NCBI GenBank assembly: GCA_027475525.1
Contig: JAMWFC010000054.1
Span: 2,224,468 to 2,288,467 of the forward strand
Direction: 5' to 3'
DNA: 64,000 bases
Origin: Macrolepiota albuminosa
Lineage: Eukaryota > Basidiomycota > Agaricomycetes > Agaricales > Agaricaceae
Part shown: one piece after another, positions 46,680-55,800 of the stretch
Layout of the letters: the number at the start of each line of letters is the position of its first letter
Numbering within the stretch: the stretch's first letter is position 1
Notes under the pieces: model-generated
Told to the model about the DNA's origin: nothing
What the model saw: only the letters and a program-made list of their open reading frames with translations
The model's database searches: none
Position numbers and translations under genes: made by a program

Positions 46680-47850
46680 TTATTGCTCCTCATCTTCATC
46701 CAGAGTGGTCTCATCATTATTCACCAACTCAGTCTCTTCAAGTTCTCGAAGTTTGGCCATGTCAATATCCAGCGCCGACAAAGGTAAAGAAATATGTTCG
46801 CATACTAAGTAGGGAATGAGTCAAAATGCCACTACTGGTTGATGCAAAACTGAGCCGTCCAACTTGCAGAGTACGTAGGCACCTCCCCTATTGCGGGAAA
46901 CTACTATGAGGGTCCTAGGTATTGAGGTCACATTTTTTTGTTATGGGTAACTTTGATTTTCGAGTTGCGCATTAGTACTAAGGCACCAGCTGTAAAGTTG
47001 TAGTCTTGGATGGTAACACTATGCTCGTTCTCAAATCGCAATGCGGCCTGTCGTCTAGCTTGAAATACCACCTTGTGTAAGTGCTTGAGATCCTCCATGT
47101 GTTGTTGTAAGTCAATAGCGTGCCTAGCAATCAAATCAGTAGAAGACAGTATTGAGTTAGGTGGGGGTTGTAAGTACGTCGCCTCCACAACATCTGCTGG
47201 GAGCAGGGGATAGGTGCCAGTCACCATGTAGTAAGGAGAACAGCCCATCCTCTTCCGTACGGTAACCCGTTCAGACCAAAAGACCAAATAAGTCGCTTCA
47301 CTCCAGCGACTTTCGTCACCGTCTACTGCCTTGAATAACGCCTGTCATACATCAAAATGCGGCCTTTCCACTATACCGTTAGCGCATTTGTTGTATTCTG
47401 AGACTCAAATATGCTGTATATTGTATTTCTTTGTGAGATAGGTAAGCACCTTGACTATAGGCGCTCCGTTGTCTGTAACAATCTCGTGAAGGGCTCCCCA
47501 TCTGCAAATAACATCTTCGAAGAGCCACTTAGCTATAGCGTCGGTATTTTCTTGCTGGAGCATATGGAACTCTGGCCAATACACCAAGAAACACCTTCCT
47601 TGGATGATGTACTTGTAGCGCCCCGACTTGGGCATGTGCATAGTGTCAATATATATCTTTCCGAACAACGGTGCTGGAGTCGCTACTGTTGAGGGAATAA
47701 GAACTTGGCACGTCTGCTGGATTTGACAGAGATGACAGGTGCAAATATACCACATGATATTGGCGCTAACTTGAGGCCACCAAAAACGTTCCAATAGATT
47801 TGCCTGCATCGTGTAGTGTCCTCAATGACCCAAGTCGTTGTGCATAGCAT
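46680..47850 (-). pseudogene. F integrase and pol C-terminus
   Basis: Integrase HHCC end (CHLCQIQQTCQVL), core with DTMHMPKSGRYKY and VTDNGAP, then C-terminal part WSERVTVRKRMGCSPYYMVT and an acidic tail MAKLRELEETELVNNDETTL ending in TAA at 46680. TGA stops occur after NIQHI (47405, shared with A1) and near 46820 in VVAF. No 77-bp duplication is present, so these lesions are real. Confidence 0.85.
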
Positions 47851-49620
47851 GCAGAATTCTGATTCGGCCATCTGGTTTGATTACCAATTTATAAGCGCCA
47901 GCCCTATTTTGTTGCCAAAGCCAATCTTCAACTATAAAAAAAGTCATCACATATCAAATAAAGGTGGCGTATTCCATATCCGTAAAGTCTGATAGTCAGC
48001 GCAAATCCTGTAGCCACTTCCTAACCTGATCAACTCATTGGTCTTCTGACTTAGCCTTGGCGCTACGAGGTACCGCTGCATATGGTAGGTTGTGACTATC
48101 TTCCCATAAGAGTCTGGGTTCCTCGACTATCTTTAGATTGTTAGATGGCTTAGCGATGTTATAGATACTGGCTGTGTAAAAAGTCGATAGAGTCTGATAT
48201 GGTTTAGGTTGATACTGGATGATAAGGTGTAGCCATGTTGAGATAGGTCGATCTTTGCAAAGGGCCGAAATAGATAATTGAATAATATGTACAAAACCGT
48301 GCAGCCTATCAATCCAGTCGTCAAATACGTTATTGTCGCTTTTGTCTAGCGCCTCATTTTCTGGCTGCCTAAGTCGTCTAGATAGTCCATCAGGTCCGTG
48401 AAACGCACTCTTGACGTGTACAAGCTTGAAGTGAAACATTAGTATCGCTACTACCCAACGATTCATGCTAGCTGAAGGTTGAATGTCTGGATTCTGGAGC
48501 ATTCCCTTGATGTAGCATGCATCGACTTCGACAATCAGGTTTCGAACCCCAATAAGATACATGCGTAGCGCCTGAAACAATTGAAACAAGCCATATAACT
48601 TCAGCTTGGGCTGGCTATAGTGCAATTCTCTGTCATTAAGGGTAATCGATCCGAAGCGATTATAGCGTCTGATTTTTTGATTTGCACCGTCACATTGACA
48701 TAAAAAGAAGCCGACCGCAATGTAGGAGGTGTCAACTGCAAGTATAACAGGATCGGAAGTAGTATAGTCAATGGGTACTAACAGCTTTGCTTCCTGCAGC
48801 GCCTTTACTAAATCTTTTTGGACGTTAATTTGGTCAGGTCCGAATTTGAAGGGGACCCCAGAATGAGTTAAGCAATTAAGCACGTGCGCCCGATGTGAAA
48901 AATGGTGTATAAACATGTGCAGCACACCTACCGTGCCTAGAAATGCGTGAACTTCCAAGAGGTTATGGCAGACTCCCCACTTCTCCAGGAGCACTAATCA
49001 GCTCTCCTCAGGGATCCTGCCCTCTGGTGTGCAAACGTGCCCTAAAATTTTAAATTGCAATGCGCAAAGAATCAGCTTGTGTTCCTGAGAACGTTCTGCC
49101 ACAATACTTCATGTGCTGGAGCACTCGGTTAACCAATTGGAAGAAGTCCCATAGCGCCATGCGAATATTGGGATTTTCCGGATGCACCTCGGGCTTGCCA
49201 TTTACAAGGTGCCAATCTTTTGGGCTCTTAACGCCTATGTTGTCAATAAAACTAAGCACATGGTGAGGTATCTCAGGTTGTAAAATAAACATAATGTCAT
49301 CATGGAATATGAGTACCAAATTTGTCCATCCCATGGGAAGTGTAACCAGTCGTAGTGCTCCAAATGGCATTTGGAATGTCGTCAAGTCATGAGAGGAAGG
49401 GTGAATTAAGCACTCATCATAGCCAACATACAGATCCAGGGTAGTGCCACATATCCATCCCACGAAAGATTCAGCGACGTGATCGGGAAATGGCAGTACC
49501 CCTGAATGACAAATCGTGACTTTGTTTAGTGGCTCTAGACTGTGGACAATACGTAGCTTCCTGTTTTTCTTGAGCACACAAAGCCATCTTGATCGGTAGG
49601 CCGAATTGAAAGGCTCGTAT
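47851..49620 (-). pseudogene. F reverse transcriptase and RNase H
   Basis: Homologous to A1 2841-1132: TLDLYVGYDECLIHPSSHDL, LPMGWTNLVLIFHDD, and the catalytic box as FIDN where A1 has FIDD (rc near 49250), removing one metal-binding Asp. RNase H follows (ILAVDTSYIAVGFFLCQC) with the segment RMYLIGVRNLIVEVDACY that A1 has lost. Frameshifts and stops separate 49050, 48994 and 48035. The N-terminal end is cut by the solo LTR at 49621 and continues at 50139-50257. Confidence 0.88.
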
Positions 49621-50138
49621 TGTCAGGGGACCCCTCATTCCTTTCTTCTTTCACTCCTTATTTCTTCACTCTCCTTTCATTCACTTCCTTATTTCTTCTA
49701 CCATTCTCTCATTTTGCTGTTACTACTTCTTCAACACTATCTGTTGGTACTATTCTCAACCTTTGAGGTGCTCTGGTTCTTTAGCTATCACTCAGACAAG
49801 TGTGGGCCCTTCAGCACCGCTCCAGGCTGCTTAGATAAGCCGGAGTTTGCCTTTCTGACTTCTAAAGTCCGGAGTTTTCCTCCCTTGTTTGCACACTTGT
49901 TTGGTTAGTCAATTTTCGAGTTTTTAAGGTTTTGTTGTACTGTACAGTTGTTTCCCACGCTTCAGAGGCCCCAGAAGCGTCCAACCTGGCATAGGGAATC
50001 CCCAGACTTGTTCTCTTTGGATCTCCCTCTGCCAGGTGAGTAGCTACCTTGATATTGTCAGTATATATTCTAATACACTTTGGATCTCCCTCTGCCAGCT
50101 GTGTGACTGAGCCACAGCCTCTAGAGGTCGCCCTTACA
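49621..50138 (+). mobile_element. Solo LTR, C518 type, with TSD CGTAT
   Basis: 518 bp, TGTCAGGGGA to CCCTTACA, flanked by CGTAT at 49616-49620 and 50139-50143. It interrupts the F reverse transcriptase. Confidence 0.97.
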
Positions 50139-50257
50139 CGTATACTCCTGCCACAATCTTAGAACGAATAATTTGGCAAACTTCAGCTTCAATGCCCAGT
50201 GGTATAGGTTGGTTATGCTCGGTCCACGGTACGTGAGGTATTGTCGGTATAACTACT
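50139..50257 (-). pseudogene. F reverse transcriptase N-terminal start
   Basis: Minus frame VVIPTIPHVPWTEHNQP then LGIEAEVCQIIRSKIVAGVY matches A1 2700-2790. It begins at AGTAG (minus strand, 50253-50257), the second target duplication of element E. Confidence 0.9.
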
Positions 50258-50275
50258 TGTAGCGTAGTCCGCTAT
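50258..50275 (-). repeat. Missing terminus of E 5' LTR plus B target repeat
   Basis: On the minus strand ATAGC (50275-50271) is followed by GGACTACGCTACA (50270-50258). The 13-mer matches the end of the E LTR (GGACTATGCTACA at 14907-14919) and completes the 222 bp at 26637-26935 to 235 bp. Confidence 0.92.
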
Positions 50276-50913
50276 TGTAAGGGCGACCTCCGGAGGTTGC
50301 GGCACTATCACACAACTGGCAGAGGGAAATCCAAAGTATATTAGAGCCAGTAACGACAGTACAATCAATAACTAATCACCTGGCAGAGGGAAATCCAAAG
50401 AGAACAAGTCTAAGGATTCCTCTGCCAGTGCGGCACATCAGTACGGGGGCGGACGGGCGTGGGAACGACTGTACAGTATCCAACGGCTAGCTCCAGGAGG
50501 CCGGGAGAACTCCGGGGCGTGGGAAATGCTCCGGAGTTCTCCAGAAACTCCAGAAAAGGAAATTGTGACCAGACAAGAGCGAGGAGTCCCCTGACATCAC
50601 CCCCCCTTTAGGGCGTGGCGTCTCGACGTGCCGGGTAGAAGAACTCGCAGATGGCCTGATCCGCTAGAGAAAGGGGGTAAACTCCCCGTATGGTTTGCGG
50701 GGCCTCAGGGTGCCGGCGGTGGAAGTCTCGGATGAGAGCCGGGGCGTGGACATCTTCAGACAGCTCCCAGGAGATGTCTTCAATACTATAGCCCTTCCAC
50801 TTCACCTTGTACTGTAGCTTCCCACGGAATAAGCGGCTGTCCAAGATCTTCTCCACTTCGTACTCCACCCCGCTGTCTGCTAGGACTGGCGGTGGCGGCG
50901 GCGGTGCTCGTTG
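50276..50913 (-). mobile_element. Element B, copy 2, 3' end (LTR and chromodomain)
   Basis: 3' LTR 50276-50596 (321 bp), purine tract, and the last ~100 codons of pol with the chromodomain YKVKWKGYSIEDISWE, up to the insertion site of element C. The outer flank ATAGC does not match the GAAAT at the other end of this copy (63008-63012). Confidence 0.95.
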
Positions 50914-51311
50914 TGTCAGGGGACCCCTCATTGATGTCAGGGGACCCCTCATTCCTTTCTTCTTTCACTCCTTATTTCTTTTCACTCTCCTTTCATTCAC
51001 TTCCTTATTTCTTCTACCATTCTCTCATTTTGCTGTTACTACTTCTTCAACACTATCTGTTGGTACTATTCTCAACCTTTGAGGTGCTCTGGTTCTTTAG
51101 CTAACAAGTGTGGGCCCTTCAGCACCGCTCCAGGCTGCTTAGATAAGCCGGAGTTTGCCTTTCTGACTTCTAAAGTCCGGAGTTTTCCTCCCTTGTTTGC
51201 ACACTTGTTTGGTTAGTCAATTTTCGAGTTTTTAAGGTTTTGTTGTACTGTACAGTTGTTTCCCACGCTTCAGAGGCCCCAGAAGCGTCCAACCTGGCAT
51301 AGGGGATCCCC

Positions 51312-51322
51312 AGACTTGTTCT
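51312..51322 (+). promoter_or_regulatory. C likely transcript start and self-primer
   Basis: AGACTTGTTCT, exact complement of the primer site at 51449-51459. By analogy with Tf1, the mRNA would begin here. No clear TATA box was found upstream. Confidence 0.6.
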
Positions 51323-51343
51323 CTTTGGATCTCCCTCTGCCAG

Positions 51344-51406
51344 GTGAGTAGCTACCTTGATATTGTCAGTATATATTCTAATACACTTTGGATCTCCCTC
51401 TGCCAG
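51344..51406 (+). other. Candidate LTR-borne intron (C)
   Basis: 63 nt with GTGAGT donor, TTCTAATAC branch-like site and TGCCAG acceptor. The segment equals one period of a direct repeat whose units end in TTTGGATCTCCCTCTGCCAG (51324-51343 and 51387-51406). Confidence 0.5.
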
Positions 51407-51448
51407 CTGTGTGACTGAGCCACAGCCTCTAGAGGTCGCCCTTACAGC

Positions 51449-51459
51449 AGAACAAGTCT
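51449..51459 (+). promoter_or_regulatory. C self-priming primer site
   Basis: AGAACAAGTCT, two bases after the LTR, pairs perfectly over 11 nt with 51312-51322. Confidence 0.75.
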
Positions 51460-51560
51460 CTACATTTCGGTCTGGGAGCCCCCTTCAGCCTGCTTGAGCC
51501 CTCTCTTGCCCCTTTAGGTCCCTCCCCCACTGGATTACTCCCTGCCCCTCTGTTGCTTCT

Positions 51561-52826
51561 ATGACCCAACCAGCCCCCTCAGACACTCCCCTGGACGCTT
51601 CTGCCCCTCAGGATGATGCCTGGGGTCGCTTGCTTGCTCTGGAGACTCAGGTGCAGACCACTCAAGCTTCCCTCACCCTCCACACCACCGAACTTGCTGG
51701 ATTACGACAGGCCACAGACACTATCTCCCATTCCCTTCAGGCCCTCTTAGAGCGCCTCCCTCTCACTCCTACCCCTCTCCAGGCACCTCCAGTTAGGGCT
51801 GGCACACCCCCAGTCCCTCGCTTTGGGGCCTCCCCCCCAGTTCATGCCAATATTCCTCGCCCAGCACTCCCAGACGCATTCAATGGTGACCGAGCGATAG
51901 GCGAGCGTTTCCTGCAGTCCTGCATCACCTATATTCAGCTCAGTGGTGAGGCTTTCCCCTCTGACGCTCTCAAAATCGCTTGGGTTCTTTCTTACATGAA
52001 GTCTGGGCGAGCTTCAACATACGCGCTACGAGTCTTTCGACGTCCTGGAGGAGTAGAGAGTTTTGGAAGTTGGGATCAGTTTGAGAAGGAGTTTCGGACA
52101 GAGTTCTTCCCCTTGGACCCTGCTAAGGTGGCAGCCCTCACTCTCCGAGATCCTCATCGATATGGGCAGGGGAAGCGGACCCTAGATGAGTACATCGACT
52201 CCTTCAGAGCTCTTGCTGAACAGGCCTGTTATCCGGATGGTCTTCAGCTCTGTCTCACCTTCCGAGATGGCCTCCTTCCCTCTCTCATGGATCGGATTGA
52301 CAGCATGGCTGAGGGACGACCTGATGACACGAGTATCGAGACCTGGTATCAGGTAGCACGTGATCAGTGGCAGCTCATGGAGTTACGACGTGAGCTCCAC
52401 CGTGGAGCTGCCCCTCGCTCCACTCCACAGGCATCCTTTTCTGCTCGTCATCCCATCCAGCCTTCCCTTCCATTTCGCACTCCACCCCCAGCTCAGGTAC
52501 CTGCAGCACGTCCTCTTCCTTTTGGAGTACCTATGGATGTTGATGCCTCTCGTCAACGTTCCTCCCTTCCTCTCCTCTGCCGTCGCTGTGGAAAGCCTGG
52601 TCACTTCGCTCGGTATTGTCCCCAGGGGTTAGAGGTGCGCTATCTCTCAGCTTCAGAGCAGGAGGAGCTCCTTCTCCAGCTCCTTGCTGCCCGAGATGTT
52701 CGAGGAAACCCCTCCCCAGATGTACAGACTGAAGCAGAACCCTTGGAGGAGTCCTTGGGTCCTGTGGAAGCTGTAGCAGAACCATCGGATGGGTCCTTTG
52801 GTTCGGCAGGGGAGGGTTTTCAATAG
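51561..52826 (+). CDS. C gag polyprotein
   Basis: 421 residues from ATG 51561 (MTQPAPSDTPLDASAPQDDA). Residues ~25-70 form a coiled-coil-like stretch, ~100-280 a retrotransposon gag (capsid) domain with WVLSYMKSGRASTYALRVFR and EKEFRTEFFPLDP, and ~345-358 a CCHC zinc knuckle CRRCGKPGHFARYC that would bind element RNA. The acidic C-terminus ends FGSAGEGFQ. Just before the TAG (52824) lies G GGT TTT (52814-52820), a -1 slippery heptamer in the gag frame. It is intact and 7 residues longer than B gag. Confidence 0.95.
   Translation: MTQPAPSDTPLDASAPQDDAWGRLLALETQVQTTQASLTLHTTELAGLRQATDTISHSLQALLERLPLTPTPLQAPPVRAGTPPVPRFGASPPVHANIPRPALPDAFNGDRAIGERFLQSCITYIQLSGEAFPSDALKIAWVLSYMKSGRASTYALRVFRRPGGVESFGSWDQFEKEFRTEFFPLDPAKVAALTLRDPHRYGQGKRTLDEYIDSFRALAEQACYPDGLQLCLTFRDGLLPSLMDRIDSMAEGRPDDTSIETWYQVARDQWQLMELRRELHRGAAPRSTPQASFSARHPIQPSLPFRTPPPAQVPAARPLPFGVPMDVDASRQRSSLPLLCRRCGKPGHFARYCPQGLEVRYLSASEQEELLLQLLAARDVRGNPSPDVQTEAEPLEESLGPVEAVAEPSDGSFGSAGEGFQ
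52814..52820 (+). promoter_or_regulatory. Candidate -1 frameshift site between gag and pol
   Basis: The heptamer GGGTTTT is positioned X XXY YYZ relative to the gag codons GGT and TTT, four bases before the gag stop. A -1 slip leads directly into the pol frame (open through 52820-52834). The B equivalent is altered to GGATTTT, and the ATG of C pol is GTG in B, so initiation at 52835 is not conserved. Confidence 0.55.
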
Positions 52827-52834
52827 AGCGACGG

Positions 52835-55800
52835 ATGAGTTGTACGCCTCCGCCGCCTGGTGCTAATCAGTTTACATGTCAATCAGTAGAGTCTTCTAAT
52901 GTATCGCTCCCTACTCCTGATTCTCTGACTGAAACTGTAAGCACCCCCTCCGACGTACAAAATACCCCCTTGGTCCAAGCCTCAGCTAAGACTTCTTCTC
53001 CTTCTTCTCCTGTCCGACGACCACGTGTCCCAGCTTGGGAACGACGCCTTCCCCGTCGCTATGTTGTTGCTTCTACTCCCTCTCCCAACTCTCTGCGTCT
53101 GAATGTGGAGATTGAGACAACTGACACTCAGCAGACTCGAAGCGTCATAGCTCTCTTGGACAGTGGTGCTACTGGACTCTTCCTAGACACCCATTATGTG
53201 GAACAACACCGGCTCACTACCCGCCCCCTCTCTCACCCTATTCCAGTCTATAACATTGACGGTACGCTCAATGAAGCTGGATCCATCCGCTCAGTGGTGG
53301 ATTTAGTCCTTCGTTATCAGACTCATTCTGAGCGTGCAGTCTTTGCAGTTACCAGCCTAGGAAAGCAGGACATGATACTTGGGTTCTCCTGGCTACGTGA
53401 TCACAATCCTGAGATTGACTGGGCCAAGGGTAAGGTGAGCATGAGCCGCTGCCCTCGACGGTGTTCCACATGTGCTAAGGAAGTGAGAGAGGAGCGCAGA
53501 GAGTCAGTCCGTGAGCGTGCCGCTATCCGGGCTTGCCGAGTTGGACACCTCCCCTTTGCAGACCTTGACCTACTGGATCCTCCTCCCTTGGCGTTCCCTT
53601 ATAGAGAGGCCCTCTATGAGGACGTTCGAGGTGTAGCGAGTGAAGCCCAGATGGAAGATGGACGCGAGGGTGAATTTGGATGCGCTCCTGACCCAGAGTC
53701 TCCAGACGAGGCTATCGAGACAGGTGATAGGATTTATGCAACTATGTTACGACCTCCACCAAGTGTAGCAGAGATCAGAGCTAGCCAAACTACCTCCCAG
53801 CGGCTAGCTCAGGCATTTGCTGCCAACTCTGCTCCTAAGTCGTTCCGAGATGCGGTTCCTCATCACCTGCAAGACTTTGAGGATGTTTTCTCTAAGGCAT
53901 CATTTGACTCCCTGCCAGAGCGTAAGCAGTGGGACCATGCAATTGAGCTTACACCCAATGCTGAGCCCTCTAGCTGCAAGGTCTACCCACTCTCTCCCAG
54001 AGAACAGGATGAGCTTGATGCCTTTTTGCAGGAGAATTTAGACTCTGGTCGCATCCGTCCCTCAAAGTCTCCGATGGCCTCTCCAGTCTTCTTTATTAAG
54101 AAGAAGGATGGATCTCTACGTCTGGTTCAGGACTACCGAGTCTTGAATGCGATGACTGTGAAGAATCGCTACCCCTTACCACTCATTTCAGAGCTTGTCA
54201 ACAACCTCCGAGGTGCGCGCTACTTTACCAAGTTGGATGTCCGCTGGGGCTACAACAATGTGCGCATCAAAGAAGGAGATGAGTGGAAGGGAGCATTCCG
54301 AACAAATCGTGGACTCTTTGAACCTCTGGTAATGTTCTTTGGCCTCACTAATAGCCCTGCCACCTTCCAGACCATGATGAACGACATTTTCCGAGACCTC
54401 ATAGCGGAAGGTGTTGTGTGTGTATACCTCGACGATATTCTCATCTATACCAAGACTCTAGAGGAGCATCGTCGGATTACACGCATCGTACTGGAACGTC
54501 TTCGCCAGCACCAGCTCTATCTTAAGCCAGAGAAGTGTGAGTTTGAGCAGACTAAGGTTGAATATCTTGGACTGATCATCTCTCATGGAATGGCTGAGAT
54601 GGACCCAGTCAAGGTGGCTGGTGTAGCGGAGTGGCCAGAGCCTAAGAACAAGAAGGAGGTTCAGGCCTTCCTGGGTTTTACCAACTTCTACCGGAGGTTT
54701 ATTCAGGATTTCTCACACCATGCCCGGCCCCTCTTCGATCTCACCACTAAGGACACTCCTTGGCACTGGGATGCAGCACAGCAGACAGCCTTTGATGCCC
54801 TCAAACAGGCGGTCACTTCAAAGCCTGTCCTTATATTCCCAGACGATGACTCTCCCTTCCGTGTCGAAGCTGATAGCTCAGATTTTGCTACTGGGGCCGT
54901 TCTCTCTCAACAGTCAAGGGAGGATGGTAAGTGGCATCCTGTGGCCTTCTACTCCAAGAGTCTCAATGCCGTGGAGCGGAATTATGAGATCCATGATAAG
55001 GAGATGCTAGCTATTATTCGGTCATTTGAGGAGTGGCGACATTTCCTTGAGGGTGCCAGGCATAAATTCGAGGTGTGGACTGATCACAAGAACTTAGAGT
55101 ACTTTCGGACGGCCAAGAAACTCAACCGCCGACAGGCTCGATGGTCCTTGTATCTGGCCAACTTCGACTTCTCTCTGCATCACAAACCGGGACGGAGCAT
55201 GGGTAAGCCAGATGCGCTTTCTAGGCGAGCAGACCATGGTTCAGGAGCTAGTGACAATGACAATATTGTACTTCTGAAGCCAGAACTATTTGCTATCCGT
55301 GCTCTAGAAGGTGTGGTTGGCCAGGGAGAAGAAGTGAGCATCCTTCGAGACATCCGACGAGGTAACCGGGAGGGCGCCCAAGAAGATCTGGTAGCTAAGG
55401 CTGCCATGGCCTTGCATGCTCGAGAGAAAGCTGGAGTGAAGTCTGTCCGCACCGACGAGTGGTCTCTGGAGAATGGTCTTCTCACCTTCCGGGGACGCAT
55501 TTATGTTCCCAACCTGCCAGACCTCCGGAGGCGGATTGTGGAGCAGCATCATGACTCTCGAGTTGCAGGACATCCTGGCAGATGGAAGACACTGGAGCTG
55601 GTTTCGCGGAATTACTGGTGGCCTCAAATGTCACGGTATATTGGCTCTTACACCTCCACCTGTGATCTTTGCCTTCGGACTAAGCCTCGTCGTCAGCCTC
55701 CTATGGGACAGCTTCATCCATTGCCTATCCCAGCTGAGCGTTGGAGTGTGGCCTCGGTAGACTTCATTGTTGAGTTACCTGATTCTCATGGATATGATGC

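Larger units (their letters stand above)
40835..50257 (-). mobile_element. Family A element F, 3' half
   Basis: Minus strand from 50257 (AGTAG, then VVIPTIPHVPWTEH): reverse transcriptase, RNase H, integrase, a pol tail ending at 46680, a ~4.8-kb interval with genes on the plus strand, a purine tract, and the 3' LTR (41895-40835). It lacks gag and protease, which are at 9434-14607. A C518 solo LTR sits at 49621-50138. Confidence 0.88.
50914..51446 (+). repeat. C 5' LTR
   Basis: Starts with two tandem copies of a 21-bp unit TGTCAGGGGACCCCTCATT(GA) and ends CGCCCTTACA. Relative to C518 it has the 21-bp unit and 2 bp extra and lacks 8 bp (TCACTCAG) near 51103. Confidence 0.97.
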
